NCBI RefSeq assembly: GCF_029392895.1
Contig: NZ_CP114200.1
Coordinates: 7,756,501 to 7,820,500 of the forward strand
Direction of reading: 5' to 3'
DNA: 64,000 bases
Source: Streptomyces sp. 71268
GTDB taxonomy: Bacteria > Actinomycetota > Actinomycetes > Streptomycetales > Streptomycetaceae
Part shown: in pieces, positions 9,450 through 18,132 of the stretch
Numbering within the stretch: position 1 is the stretch's first letter
How the letters are laid out: each line of letters opens with the position of its first letter
Notes under the pieces: model-generated
The model's input: the letters and a program-made list of their open reading frames with translations, nothing else
Told to the model about the DNA's origin: nothing
Database searches by the model: none
Position numbers and translations under genes: made by a program

Positions 9450-9493
9450 CCCGTCCCCGTGTCCCTGTCCGGCGACGGGGGCACGGGGACGGG
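9450..9493 (-). terminator. Hairpin terminator behind alaS
   Basis: A perfect 12-bp inverted repeat (CCCGTCCCCGTG and CACGGGGACGGG) with a 20-base loop, 25 bp after the alaS stop. Confidence 0.75.
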
Positions 9494-9517
9494 AGGAGAG
9501 GGTGCTGCAGGCGGGCG

Positions 9518-12166
9518 TCAGCGAGTGGCGATCACAGCGGGCAGTGTCGTGAGGACGTCGGCGATTCCGTCGAGTTCAAGGCCACCGCCTTGGGCGAGCT
9601 CGGCAGAGCCACCGCCTCGGCCGTCGAGGAGCTGCTTGACCAGCTGGGAAGCGTGCAGGCCCGCTTCGCGTGCCGTCTTGTTGAGAGTGAGGACGAGGAC
9701 GCCGTCTTCCGTGCCGACGGCGACCGCGCCAGGCACATGGGCGGGCAGTCGGTTGCGGATGGCCAGGGCGAGCGCACGAGCATCATCGGCGCTACCGCCG
9801 ACGGCGGTGGTGGTAACGACCTGCACTCCGTTCGCGTCGGTGGCCGCGTCGGCGAGTTCGGCGGCGCGGGTGGTGGTGGCCTGCTGTTTGAGGCGAGCGT
9901 TCTCCCGGTCGACCGCCTTGAGGCGGTCCAACAGGCTGGCGATCTTCTCGGAGAGCTCGGTGCGGGGGGCGCCGAGCTGTTCGGCGATCCGCGCGACAAG
10001 GTCGCGCTCGCGGGCGAGGTAGGCAAAGCCCTCGATGCCGACGGCCGCTTCAAGGCGGCGCATTCCGGCACCGACGGAGCCCTCGGAGGTCAGGGCGACT
10101 GTGCCGATCTGGGAGGCGTGCTCGACGTGGGTGCCGCCGCACAGCTCGCGCGACCAGGCCCCGCCGATCTCGACGACGCGGACCTTCTCCCCATACGTCT
10201 CGTCGAACAGGGCGAGCGCACCCAGTTCCTTGGCTTCGGGCAGGGGCATCCACCGGACGCCGACGGGCAGGTCGCGGCGCAGGGCCCGGTTCGCCGCCTC
10301 CTCCACCTCGCTGCGGACGGTCGACGAGAGGCCGCCGCGCCAGGGGAAGTCCAGGCGCAGGTAACCGGGGCGGTTGTAGGAGCCGGCCTGGAGGGCGGCG
10401 GGGCCGAGGATCTCGCGCAGGGCGGCGTGCAGGACGTGGGTGCCGGAGTGGGCCTGGCGGGCTCCGAGCCGCCAGTCGGGGTCGACGGCCGCATGCACGG
10501 CGTCGCCGACCGCGAGCTCGCCGGCGGTGATGCGTACCTGGTGGACGACGAGGCCGGGCAGGGGCCGCTGGACGTCGAGAACCTCGCCCTCGACGGAGGC
10601 GCCGGACAGAATGCCCGCGTCGCTGTCCTGACCGCCGGATTCGGCGTAGAAGGGTGAGCGGTCGAGGACGACGGTGGCGATGTCCCCGGTGCGGGCTACT
10701 TGCAACGCGCCCTCGGTGCCAAGGACCGCGAGGACACGCGACTCGGTGGTCAGGGCCTCCCAGGCCACCCAGTCGGTCGGCCCGTTCGCGTCCAGGACGG
10801 AGCGCAGCTCTGAGGTGTCGACGACGCTGCCCGACTTACGGGCCCTGGCGTCCGCGCGGGCCCGCTCCCGCTGGGCGTTCATCAACGCGGTGAAGCCCTC
10901 CCGGTCCACCTCCACGCCCTGCTCGGCGGCCATCTCCAGGGTGAGGTCGATGGGGAAGCCGTAGGTGTCGTGCAACAGGAACGCCTGGGCGCCGGGCAGC
11001 GAACGCCCACCTTCAGCCTTGACCTTCGTGACGGCCGTGTCCAGGACGGTGGTGCCCTGCTTCAGCGTGGCGCGGAAGATGTCCTCCTCGCCGTACGCCT
11101 GGCCAGTGATCCGAGGGAACGCCTCGGCGATCTCCGGGTAGCTGGGGGCCATACAGTCTCGGGCGATGGGCAGCAGTTCGCGGAGGGCCGGGTCTCGGTA
11201 GCCGAGCTGGCGCATGGAGCGCACCGCGCGGCGCAGGATGCGGCGTAGGACGTAGCCGCGGCCCTCGTTGCCGGGAGCTGTACCGTCCCCGAGGAGCATG
11301 AGCGCGGTGCGGACGTGGTCGGCCACGACGCGCAGGCGCACGTCGGCCTGCGTGTCGGCCCCGTACCGGATTCCTGCGAGGGCGGCGGCTCGGTCGAGGA
11401 TGGGGCGGGTCTCGTCGATCTCGTAGAGGTTGTCGACGCCCTGGAGGAGGGTGGCCATGCGCTCCAGGCCCATGCCGGTGTCGATGTTGCGGCGCGGGAG
11501 CTCGCCCCGGATCGGATAGCCGGACTTGCCGGGCCCCTCACCGCGCTCGTACTGCATGAAGACGAGGTTCCAGAACTCCATGTACCGGTCCTCGTCAATC
11601 GCGGGACCGCCTTCGAGGCCGAACTCGGGGCCACGGTCGTAGTACAGCTCAGAGCACGGTCCACAGGGGCCGGGAACGCCCATGGACCAGAAGTTGTCCT
11701 CGTCTCCCCGTTCCACGATCCGCTCGTCGGGTAGGCCCGCGACCCGACGCCAGATCCCGCGCGACTCGGTGTCGGAGTGGTGAACCGTGATCCAGATCTT
11801 GTCTGGGGCCAGGCCGTACCCGCCATCTGCCTGGGGGCTCGTAGACAACTCCCAGGCGTAGGCGATGGCCTCTTCCTTAAAGTAGTCCCCGAAGGAAAAG
11901 TTGCCGTTCATCTGGAAGAACGAGCCGTGCCGGGTTGTCCTCCCGACCTCCTCGATGTCCAGGGTCCTCACGCACTTCTGCACGCTGGTGGTCCGCTCCC
12001 ACAGAGGGGCTGCCTCACCGGTGAAGTACGGCTTGAACGGCACCATTCCGGCGTTGACGAACAGCAGCGTCGGGTCCGGAGTGGGCAGGGGCGCGCTGGG
12101 GACGACCGTGTGGCCGCGCTCGGCGAAGTGGTCGAGGAATCTGCTACGGATGTCGGAGGTACGCAC
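9518..12166 (-). CDS. alaS: Alanyl-tRNA synthetase, divergent (probably second) copy
   Basis: An 882-residue AlaRS, which charges tRNA-Ala with alanine and edits mischarged Ser/Gly. Visible in order: the aminoacylation domain (SVQKCVRTLDIEEVGRTTRH and GNFSFGDYFK), the editing domain with zinc ligands HSGTHVLH and CGGTHVEH, and a C-terminal DHHA1-like domain ending with a Gly-rich tail. All key residues are present. The sequence departs from the housekeeping Streptomyces AlaRS as I recall it (for example RSRFLDHFAERGHTVV instead of RRRWLSFFEERGHTVV), so I infer a second copy. The start is GTG 12166 with AAGGA upstream. It is the third gene of an operon with a TsaD paralogue and a GNAT gene, not the usual alaS context. 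A role in resistance to an AlaRS-directed compound is possible but unproved. Confidence 0.93.
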   Translation of the reverse strand: MRTSDIRSRFLDHFAERGHTVVPSAPLPTPDPTLLFVNAGMVPFKPYFTGEAAPLWERTTSVQKCVRTLDIEEVGRTTRHGSFFQMNGNFSFGDYFKEEAIAYAWELSTSPQADGGYGLAPDKIWITVHHSDTESRGIWRRVAGLPDERIVERGDEDNFWSMGVPGPCGPCSELYYDRGPEFGLEGGPAIDEDRYMEFWNLVFMQYERGEGPGKSGYPIRGELPRRNIDTGMGLERMATLLQGVDNLYEIDETRPILDRAAALAGIRYGADTQADVRLRVVADHVRTALMLLGDGTAPGNEGRGYVLRRILRRAVRSMRQLGYRDPALRELLPIARDCMAPSYPEIAEAFPRITGQAYGEEDIFRATLKQGTTVLDTAVTKVKAEGGRSLPGAQAFLLHDTYGFPIDLTLEMAAEQGVEVDREGFTALMNAQRERARADARARKSGSVVDTSELRSVLDANGPTDWVAWEALTTESRVLAVLGTEGALQVARTGDIATVVLDRSPFYAESGGQDSDAGILSGASVEGEVLDVQRPLPGLVVHQVRITAGELAVGDAVHAAVDPDWRLGARQAHSGTHVLHAALREILGPAALQAGSYNRPGYLRLDFPWRGGLSSTVRSEVEEAANRALRRDLPVGVRWMPLPEAKELGALALFDETYGEKVRVVEIGGAWSRELCGGTHVEHASQIGTVALTSEGSVGAGMRRLEAAVGIEGFAYLARERDLVARIAEQLGAPRTELSEKIASLLDRLKAVDRENARLKQQATTTRAAELADAATDANGVQVVTTTAVGGSADDARALALAIRNRLPAHVPGAVAVGTEDGVLVLTLNKTAREAGLHASQLVKQLLDGRGGGSAELAQGGGLELDGIADVLTTLPAVIATR

Positions 12167-12184
12167 AGGGTGTCCTTCGGTGGA

Positions 12185-12292
12185 TCAGAGCGGGCGGGCG
12201 ACGGCGGTGCGCGCCGGATGCCTGGGGCCGAGGAAGACCACGATGCCTTCTCCCTCGGGGGCGAGATGGGTGGCAGGAATCCAGCCCAGGTG
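12185..12292 (-). pseudogene. Out-of-reach C-terminal end of the interrupted GNAT gene
   Basis: Directly after the TAA that ends the GNAT frame (12295-12293) the same frame continues HLGWIPATHLAPEGEGIVVF and closes at TGA 12187-12185, 18 bp before alaS. This is the expected last beta strand and tail of a GNAT protein (ARFY then an Arg-type residue then HLGW). It would be made only by readthrough or after repair of the stop. Confidence 0.75.
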
Positions 12293-12760
12293 TTAGTAGA
12301 AGCGGGCCGCGTCTAGGGCTCGCACGGTGGTCAGCAGCCAGCACCGGCCATCGGGCGCGTCCGAGGTGACTGCGTCCAGGAGAGCCGCGCCCACTCCCTG
12401 CCCGCGTGCTGTCGTGGCGAGAGCGAGTTCGTCCACTTCCCGGCCCCCGCACAGCCACTGCTCCGTGCGGTCCGGTCCGAGGGCGGCCTGAGCCTGGGGG
12501 TAACAGCGGTCAGAGGGGAATGGTGCGGGCGTGGTCCAGGCGGTGACCAGCCCGACCAAGGCGGCGTCCTGGAACGCGCCGGCCGCCGTGAAACCGGGCC
12601 GGGCGGTGTCGTCAACCAGCCTGGCTATGAACCGATCCGCAGCGAAGGCACCTTGAGACCAAGGTGGCCCGTTGAACGCCTCCGCGTAGACGCGACGCAC
12701 GTCCGTCCGCCGGGCGAGGAGCTCGACACCGGACAGGCGGCGCAGTAGCAAGCCGCTCAC
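12293..12760 (-). CDS. GNAT acetyltransferase, prematurely terminated
   Basis: A 155-residue GCN5-related N-acetyltransferase-like protein. Motif A is seen as [20 protein letters not shown] (acetyl-CoA pyrophosphate loop R/Q-x-x-G-x-G/A), followed by [14 protein letters not shown]. Normal GNATs continue with an xHLGW segment; here the codon after Tyr is TAA and the homologous continuation is present downstream (12185-12292). The protein as written therefore lacks the final strand and may be inactive. GTG 12760 overlaps the tsaD stop (GTGA), so it is cotranslated with tsaD. In housekeeping loci tsaD neighbours rimI, a GNAT that acetylates ribosomal protein S18, so this could be a rimI-like partner (inference from position). 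Confidence 0.72.
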   Translation of the reverse strand: MSGLLLRRLSGVELLARRTDVRRVYAEAFNGPPWSQGAFAADRFIARLVDDTARPGFTAAGAFQDAALVGLVTAWTTPAPFPSDRCYPQAQAALGPDRTEQWLCGGREVDELALATTARGQGVGAALLDAVTSDAPDGRCWLLTTVRALDAARFY

Positions 12761-13824
12761 GCAACCCTCACCGACTTGGCAGCGGGGTGCAGGGCGGCGT
12801 ACTCCAGCGGTGCCGACGGGTCGATTGACACATCCAACTGTGCTGGGTCGGCTCCAGCCCGCACCAGTAGGTCGCCGACGGCTGCGATCATCGCCCCGTT
12901 GTCGGTGCACAGCGTCAGCGGTGGTACCCGTAGCTCCACGTCCGCGGCGGCGCACCGCTCCTCGGCCAGGGCCCTCACTCGGGAATTCCCCGCGACACCG
13001 CCCACCACGACCAAGGTGCGCACATCGTACTGGCGACAGGCAGTCAGCGCCTTGCGCGTCAGGACATCCGCGACGGCCTCCTGGAGGGAGGCAGCGCCAT
13101 CGGCCAGGGGGAGTTTCTCGCCTCGCTGGCGGTGCTGCTCGGCCCAGCGAGCGGCTGCCGTCTTCAGGCCGGAGAAGGAGAACCCGTACGGGTGCTCCTT
13201 CGACCCCAACAGTGGACGGGGGAAGGCGACGGCACACGGATTGCCTGCCCGGGCGGCTTGGTCGATCGCCGGGCCGCCCGGGTAGGGGAGGCCGAAGACT
13301 CGGGCGACCTTGTCGAAGCACTCGCCGGCGGCGTCGTCGATGGTGTCGCCCAGGTGCAGGATCGGATGACGCACCAGGTCGCGCACCAACAGCAGCGAGG
13401 TGTGACCGCCAGAGACGATCAGGACCATGCACGGGTCGGGCAGCGGCCCGTGCTCCAGGGTGTCTGCCGCCACGTGCCCGGCTAGGTGGTGTACCCCGTA
13501 GAGAGGTACTCCCGCGGCGTAGGCCAGGGACTTCGCGCCGGCCAGGCCGACTTGGAGGGCACCGGACAGACCCGGGCCGGTGGTCACCGCTACGGCATCG
13601 ATGTCGTGCATGCCGAGCCCTGCCTGTCCGAGAGCCTCCTTCACGACGGGGTTGAACGCTTGGAGGTGAGCACGGGCGGCGATCTCCGGGACCACGCCGC
13701 CGAAGCGGGCGTGCTCGTCCATGCTCGACGCCACGACATGCGCCAGCAGCCGGCCGCCGGAGACGATCCCTGCCCCTGTCTCGTCGCACGACGACTCGAC
13801 CCCCAGCACCACCGGAGTCCCCAC
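12757..13824 (-). CDS. tsaD: TsaD/Kae1-type tRNA threonylcarbamoyl transferase, divergent copy
   Basis: A 355-residue ASKHA-fold protein of the TsaD/Kae1/Gcp family, the catalytic subunit that transfers threonylcarbamoyl from TC-AMP to A37 of tRNAs reading ANN codons. Motifs: [15 protein letters not shown] near the N-terminus, the metal-binding HHLAGHVAA (His-x3-His), [32 protein letters not shown], and the C-terminal [11 protein letters not shown]. Length is typical. The start is GTG 13824 with GAGAGGGG upstream. TsaB and TsaE partners are not nearby. Sequence divergence from the housekeeping Streptomyces protein I recall, and the pairing with an alaS paralogue, suggest a second copy. It heads the operon tsaD, GNAT, alaS. 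Confidence 0.92.
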   Translation of the reverse strand: MGTPVVLGVESSCDETGAGIVSGGRLLAHVVASSMDEHARFGGVVPEIAARAHLQAFNPVVKEALGQAGLGMHDIDAVAVTTGPGLSGALQVGLAGAKSLAYAAGVPLYGVHHLAGHVAADTLEHGPLPDPCMVLIVSGGHTSLLLVRDLVRHPILHLGDTIDDAAGECFDKVARVFGLPYPGGPAIDQAARAGNPCAVAFPRPLLGSKEHPYGFSFSGLKTAAARWAEQHRQRGEKLPLADGAASLQEAVADVLTRKALTACRQYDVRTLVVVGGVAGNSRVRALAEERCAAADVELRVPPLTLCTDNGAMIAAVGDLLVRAGADPAQLDVSIDPSAPLEYAALHPAAKSVRVA

Positions 13825-14538
13825 ACTGGCCCCTCTCGCACATCAGTCGTTACTGCAACCTATGTGCAATAAGGTACTCGCCTGGTGGCTCCGGTTTCGC
13901 CGATCACTGGGCTCTATGCCTCTGCCGCCCGGCGGCCAATGCCACGCCGCAACCGGCGGCCCGCGCTGATACAAGTGCCGTCACAGGGGCCGCTTGGTGG
14001 TTCGCTCGGGCTGGCATCAGTTTGAGTGGTGGGCGGTTTCGGCTGCTTCGTTGAGGTTTCAGGCCGCTTGGCGTCAACCTGCGGAGAAGGTCTCCGCTCG
14101 GGGTGTCGATTGGCGGCCAGGCGGCCAGGATCGATCGCGCTCTTCTGGCTGACCAGCAGGTGAGAGGTAGGCGAGGCCGGCCGCTGGCGGCGACGGTGGG
14201 CGGTCGACCGGTCCCGCGCGACCCGCTCCAGTACCCGCACGGATCACGGGCGAAGCCTTCCTGCCGAGCGACGGGAATCCAGGTGCAGCAACCTTCGCGC
14301 TGGTGCGGGGCCTGTGGCGGCAGTGGCGATGTGAGGGGTGCGGTCGGTTTGGTCACGGACGGAGAGCCGCATGGCCTGTTGGTCTGTTTCGGGAGCTCAG
14401 CCTGCAGCAGCACCAGGCGGCCCGCATCCCCGTTGGTCGGTAGGTCCCGCAACATGGCCCTGAGCAGCCACCTCGGCCTCCCCGCACGGTCAGAGCGAGG
14501 CGCATCTGCAGGGGTTGTGCGCGGTACGCGGAGGGGGC
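13825..14538. other. Intergenic region between tsaD and an XRE gene; no supported gene
   Basis: The first about 90 bp should hold the promoter of the tsaD operon on the minus strand. The rest (about 600 bp) has overlapping open frames on both strands with no recognisable domain, start site or consistent codon bias. I considered integrase remnants and saw none. Confidence 0.5.
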
Positions 14539-14985
14539 TTACTCGTCGTCGAGCAGTTCGGAGTCCTCAGACCTCGTCGGCATGCCCTCCAGCCGGCGGG
14601 CCTGTTCGATCACGGTGCTCAGCATGTGCAGGCTTGATGCGCTGAGTCCGTTGGCGCGCAGGGCGACCCGGCGCACGTCCTGGTCGCGCATGGCGGTGAT
14701 CACCTGGATCTCCGCGCGCTGCCGCTCGGCCTCGGCCTCGTCGAAGAAGTAGCCCGCACTCACGCCGAAGAATCCGGCCAGGGCCCGGATGGTCTGCATC
14801 TTCGGGTTCGTGTTGGTGCCGGTGCGAAGCTGCTGGATGGCGCTCGCGGAGATGGTGACGCCGGAAGTGTCGCGGATGCCCTGCGATACCTCCGCGTACG
14901 TGTAGGGGCCGCGCCCCTTCGGGTGCACGTTTCGGAATAGGTAGTCGAGCAGTTCCGCGAAGGTGCGCTCGTTCTTCTCGGTCAT
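14539..14985 (-). CDS. XRE-family transcriptional regulator
   Basis: A 148-residue protein with an N-terminal helix-turn-helix: FAELLDYLFRNVHPKGRGPY, SQGIRDTSGVTISASAIQQL and RTGTNTNPKMQTIRALAGFF, then GVSAGYFF. The spacing, and the longer first helix, resemble the EspR-like or SinR-like regulators found in actinobacterial mobile elements. The C-terminal helices (about 85-148) probably dimerise. It is transcribed away from the element's rightward operon. The intervening region holds a perfect inverted repeat (15084-15093 and 15116-15125) that is a natural operator candidate, so this is probably the master repressor of the conjugative module (inference from position). Confidence 0.85.
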   Translation of the reverse strand: MTEKNERTFAELLDYLFRNVHPKGRGPYTYAEVSQGIRDTSGVTISASAIQQLRTGTNTNPKMQTIRALAGFFGVSAGYFFDEAEAERQRAEIQVITAMRDQDVRRVALRANGLSASSLHMLSTVIEQARRLEGMPTRSEDSELLDDE

Positions 14986-15068
14986 CTCCAGCCCTCCATC
15001 AGGGCCACCATCCTATCCACTTCAGTGGTGATCTCCGGCGCGGTCAGCCTCGTTTGCCGACATTGCAG

Positions 15069-15125
15069 TTGACTTCGGCGTGCCACTGCACTGTACGTTA
15101 GCGGTTAGTGCCGTCCAGTGCAGTG
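15069..15125 (+). promoter_or_regulatory. Candidate promoter and operator of the rightward operon
   Basis: A -35-like TTGACT (15069-15074) and a -10-like TACGTT (15094-15099) are 19 bp apart. The perfect 10-bp inverted repeat CACTGCACTG (15084-15093) and CAGTGCAGTG (15116-15125), centre-spaced 32 bp, overlaps the spacer and the presumed start region. The divergent XRE gene begins about 80 bp away, which makes it the likely ligand. Confidence 0.5.
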
Positions 15126-15283
15126 TTCCATGCCTGCTCGGGAGTGGTGCGGCGAAGCTGGACTTGTGCCGTGGGTCGCCATATGGTCCTGGTCCCCGCT
15201 GGGGCGAAGCACCGGCTGGGGAGCTCGGAACGAGGGGAGGGGTGATGCACGCACGCGGGCCATGACGCCCGCAGGGGACGAAG

Positions 15284-15407
15284 GAGACCGGCGCCCGGGA
15301 GCTACCAACTCCCAAGCGCCGGGCCGGCATCTCGAAAGGCGCCGATTCACATCTCGCGGGCGACGGGGCTTCTTGCACGAGAACCGCCGCGCCGCGCTCC
15401 TACGAAC
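15284..15407 (+). ncRNA. Structured 5' leader, left copy (shared with the tra operon)
   Basis: Two conserved blocks recur at the head of the opposite operon. Block 1 (15284-15313) is 30 nt beginning GAGACCGGCG and ending GCTACCAACTCCC, identical to 49861-49832 (minus strand) except one C/T. Block 2 (15367-15407) shares GGCTTC, GCACGAGAA and CTCCTACGAAC with 49779-49741. Block 1 folds into nested stems GGCGC/GCGCC and GGGAG/CTCCC with loop CTACCAA. The spacing from block 1 to the first start codon is 107 nt here and 109 nt in the other copy. The frame through this copy is open into the next CDS, so a translated N-terminal extension is an alternative. Confidence 0.6.
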
Positions 15408-15420
15408 AACGGAGTATCGC

Positions 15421-15747
15421 ATGCTCGCCACGTCGAGCGGAACACAGGCATGCCCGGACATTGACCGCCATCGCCGCCTCGCCGCACAACTCGCCGACAT
15501 GATTCCGGGCGCCGCTACCGTCCGAGTCGACCTCACCGACCCGCAGCGGCGGTGGCCCCATCCGTACGCCACCGTCAAGGACGAGGCCGGGAAGACGATG
15601 GCGCTCGGCCGAACGACCACCACGGTCGCGGCCCGCTGGGTTCTTCGGACCTGGCCGGAGGCGGACTGGACACGGCCGCACATCTTCCACCTTGTCGACG
15701 CGACCCTCACCCACGGCGAGTCGACCAACGCTGGTCGGGGTCGCTGA
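15421..15747 (+). CDS. Hypothetical protein, first gene of the element's rightward operon
   Basis: A 108-residue soluble protein with no domain I recognise. It starts at ATG 15421, preceded by ACGGAG at normal spacing. The same frame is open upstream through the structured leader (ATG 15262, or back to 15118), but the duplicated leader argues that translation begins here. The middle reads ATVRVDLTDPQRRWPHPYAT, suggesting a small alpha/beta fold. The gene ends one base before the ATG of the replication-type protein (TGACATG), so the two are coupled. Small proteins of this kind sit upstream of replication genes in Streptomyces integrative elements. Confidence 0.65.
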   Translation: MLATSSGTQACPDIDRHRRLAAQLADMIPGAATVRVDLTDPQRRWPHPYATVKDEAGKTMALGRTTTTVAARWVLRTWPEADWTRPHIFHLVDATLTHGESTNAGRGR

Positions 15748-15748
15748 C

Positions 15749-16756
15749 ATGGCCCGGATACGCACCATCAAGCCTGAAGCGTACGTCTCGGAGTCGCTCG
15801 CCGAGGTGAGCGTCGAGGCGGAGCGGACCTTCTTCGGACTGCTCACCCAGGCCGACGACCACGGCCGTCACCGCGACAACGCCGCGATCATCGCCGGAGT
15901 GCTCTGGCCGCTGCGCGCCGAGCACACCTCGGTCCACGTCGAAGACGACCTGGACCAGCTTGCGAATGCCGGCCTGGTCTGCCGGTACACCGGCTGCGAC
16001 GGCCGCCGTTACCTGCACATCGTGACCTGGTTCGAGCACCAGAAGATCGACCGACCGAGCCAGTCCCGCATGCCCTCCTGCACGCAGCACCACGCTGCGG
16101 ACCGGTGCGGCCCCTGCAAGGGGACCTGCACCAAGCGGGCCGAGGGAACACCCACCCCTCCGGGAGAGCTCGCCGATGCTTCGCCGAACGTTCGCCGAAC
16201 CCTCGCCCTGCCCGGCGCAACACCTCCCGGTCACGTGAGCGGGGCCCCTGCCACCCGGCAGGAAACGTTCGACGGAACGATCGATCCCCTCGCTCGCGCT
16301 GACGCGAAAAGCGCAGGTGAGGGGCTGCTTGCCGAGTCCCCGTCGAACTCTCACCGAAGCCTCGGTGAGGACTCGGCATCTGGATCTAGGATCTTGGATC
16401 CTGGATCTTTCTTCCCTACGGGGCGCACGGCGCCCGTAGCCACCGCCTCGGTCAACCAGCTCGTCGGCGAGTACGTCGCGGCCTGCGTCCGGCGCCCGCC
16501 GAGCGACGTGATCGGACACCTCGGACGCATCGTCAAGAAGCTGCTGGGCGAGGGCATCGACCCCGAGCACGTCCGGGCTGGCCTGCGGCACTTCGCAGCC
16601 AGCCCGAAGCATCCGAGCGTGCTGACCAGCATGGTCAACGAGGCCATGAACGCCTCCGGCGGTTTGGCTCGGCCGGCGACGGGGCCTAACTTGCCCGCTC
16701 ACCGGGCGTGGACCAACCCCGTCAACGCCAGCGCCGCCTACGCCGAGGAGCTGTGA
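15749..16756 (+). CDS. Phage/plasmid replication-initiator-like protein
   Basis: A 335-residue protein that begins MARIRTIKPEAYVSESLAEV, the typical opening of phage and element replication proteins with an N-terminal winged-helix domain (about residues 1-100, including FFGLLTQADDHGRHRDNAAI). A Cys/His cluster follows (CTQHHAADRCGPCKGTC, about residues 105-130), possibly a zinc-binding site. The C-terminal part (about 235-300) is helical. The start is ATG 15749, one base after the upstream stop; its own stop overlaps the next ATG (TGATG). Next to a DnaC-like ATPase, it probably loads or guides replication of the excised element. Substrate and origin are unknown. Confidence 0.65.
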   Translation: MARIRTIKPEAYVSESLAEVSVEAERTFFGLLTQADDHGRHRDNAAIIAGVLWPLRAEHTSVHVEDDLDQLANAGLVCRYTGCDGRRYLHIVTWFEHQKIDRPSQSRMPSCTQHHAADRCGPCKGTCTKRAEGTPTPPGELADASPNVRRTLALPGATPPGHVSGAPATRQETFDGTIDPLARADAKSAGEGLLAESPSNSHRSLGEDSASGSRILDPGSFFPTGRTAPVATASVNQLVGEYVAACVRRPPSDVIGHLGRIVKKLLGEGIDPEHVRAGLRHFAASPKHPSVLTSMVNEAMNASGGLARPATGPNLPAHRAWTNPVNASAAYAEEL

Positions 16757-17460
16757 TGCGCACCCGTAACCGCGAACCACAGCCCCTCGGCGAGGGCACC
16801 CTGGACCGGATGGCACGCATCCTGGCCGCCCGCTGCATCAGCCCCACCTCCACCGAGACACCAGACGACACACCCGAGCCTCGCTCTCCGCTGGACGCCC
16901 TGTCAGCCGGCATGCCGCCGCGCTACCAAGGTGCCGTCGCCGATCACCCCCAGGTTCTGGCGTGGGCTCGCGAGGTCGCCGAGGCAGCTGTCGCCCCCAG
17001 CCCGGGGGCCCGGCGACAGGTCGCGACCGGACCGAGCCTCCTGATGGCCGGGGTGGTCGGCGCGGGCAAGACGTACCAGGCGTACGGCGCGGTCCGGTGG
17101 CTGGGGCAGCGCGGGGTCGGCGTGCGCTGGCGCGCGACCACCGCCGCTGACCTGTACGCCGCCTTGCGGCCCCGGCCCGGCACCGACAGCGAGCAGGAGT
17201 TGGCGGCCGTCAGCCGCTGCCCGCTGCTGATCATCGACGACCTCGGTGCGGCGAAGGCGAGCGAGTGGGTCGAGGAAGTGACGTACCGGTTGATCAACCG
17301 CCGGTACAACCACATGCTCCCCACCTTGATCACCACCAACCTGGCGATCAGGGACCTGCGGGTCTACCTCGGCGACCGTGTCACCAGCCGCCTCGCACAG
17401 ATGACCACGCGGGTCGAGTTCGCCCCGGTCGACCGTAGACGCCACCGCGCCGCGACCTGA
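16756..17460 (+). CDS. DnaC/IstB-like ATP-binding protein (helicase loader type)
   Basis: A 234-residue P-loop ATPase. Walker A is GVVGAGKTY (about residue 100), Walker B is LLIIDDLGAAKASEW, and the sensor region reads LPTLITTNLAI. This order and the D-D-L-G after Walker B are typical of DnaC/IstB AAA+ proteins, which load replicative helicases or assist transposases. ATG 16756 overlaps the previous stop (TGATG), so it is cotranslated with the replication-like protein. A DnaB N-terminal-domain protein elsewhere in the element (36128-37297) may be a functional partner (inference). Confidence 0.85.
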   Translation: MRTRNREPQPLGEGTLDRMARILAARCISPTSTETPDDTPEPRSPLDALSAGMPPRYQGAVADHPQVLAWAREVAEAAVAPSPGARRQVATGPSLLMAGVVGAGKTYQAYGAVRWLGQRGVGVRWRATTAADLYAALRPRPGTDSEQELAAVSRCPLLIIDDLGAAKASEWVEEVTYRLINRRYNHMLPTLITTNLAIRDLRVYLGDRVTSRLAQMTTRVEFAPVDRRRHRAAT

Positions 17461-17571
17461 CCTGCCGCACGCTGCCGGGCCACGTGTCCGTCGCGCCCCC
17501 GTGCACCCCGCCGACCCAGCGCACCTCTCCGCCGGCGCCCCTGCGCGCGGAGAGCGATCGGAGCACCTCGC

Positions 17572-18132
17572 ATGACTATCAGGACGAACCGCCCCGCCCG
17601 CCACCGGTCGCTCGGCGACCACACCTGGCAGGACCAGGCTGTCTGCCAGAACACCGAGTACAACCCGGTAGACCCCGAAACCTTCTTCCCCAAGCCCGAG
17701 GAGACCGACAAGATCACCACCGCGAAATCGCTGTGCCGCCAGTGCCCCGTCCGCCGAACCTGCCTCGACGCCGCACTGGAAGGCGGCGACACCGACGGCA
17801 TCCGGGGCGGCATGACCGAAGAGGAACGACGCCCCCTGCACGAGAAGCTCGCCCACCGCCTCGACTACAGCCGCGTCAACGCCACCATCGCCGGACGCGA
17901 CGTCCACCTCACCAAGGCCGAGCGCCGCGCGGTCGTCCACGCCGCCTACCGCCACGGAGTAACCGAGCAGCGCCTGGCCACGCTCTTGAAGGTCACCGAA
18001 GAGCACGCCCAGAAGCTGTACCGCGAAACCCGACGAGCCCTGCGCAACCTGAACCTGGACACGAAGTCCACCCCGCTGGCGGGGGCGGACAGCGAACGGC
18101 TGGGCCGCGACGGTCTCGGAACGGCGGCGTGA
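17572..18132 (+). CDS. WhiB-family iron-sulfur regulator
   Basis: A 186-residue protein with the four WhiB cysteines: one in QAVCQN, one in KSLCRQ, and the pair in CRQCPVRRTC, followed by the GIRGGMTEEER turn. WhiB proteins bind a [4Fe-4S] cluster and act with sigma factor domain 4 to control transcription. The C-terminal extension (about 95-186) contains a second helix-turn-helix-like stretch (VVHAAYRHGVTEQRLATLLK). The start is ATG 17572 with GGAGCA upstream. It overlaps the DUF2637 gene by GTGA. WhiB-like regulators are frequent in Streptomyces plasmids and integrative elements. Confidence 0.9.
   Translation: MTIRTNRPARHRSLGDHTWQDQAVCQNTEYNPVDPETFFPKPEETDKITTAKSLCRQCPVRRTCLDAALEGGDTDGIRGGMTEEERRPLHEKLAHRLDYSRVNATIAGRDVHLTKAERRAVVHAAYRHGVTEQRLATLLKVTEEHAQKLYRETRRALRNLNLDTKSTPLAGADSERLGRDGLGTAA

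Noticed and set aside
8900..10657. 585-codon open frame on the plus strand
   Set aside because: It is antisense to the 3' half of alaS and runs through the metE riboswitch; the composition is a GC-skew shadow and it has no domain.
12293..13843. 516-codon minus-strand frame
   Set aside because: Its first 360 codons are antisense-phase shadow of tsaD; only the last 155 codons (GNAT) are real.
13904..14645. Open frames on both strands between tsaD and the XRE gene as an integrase remnant
   Set aside because: No recombinase catalytic motif (Arg-His-x-x-His...Tyr or Ser-type) could be found in any frame.
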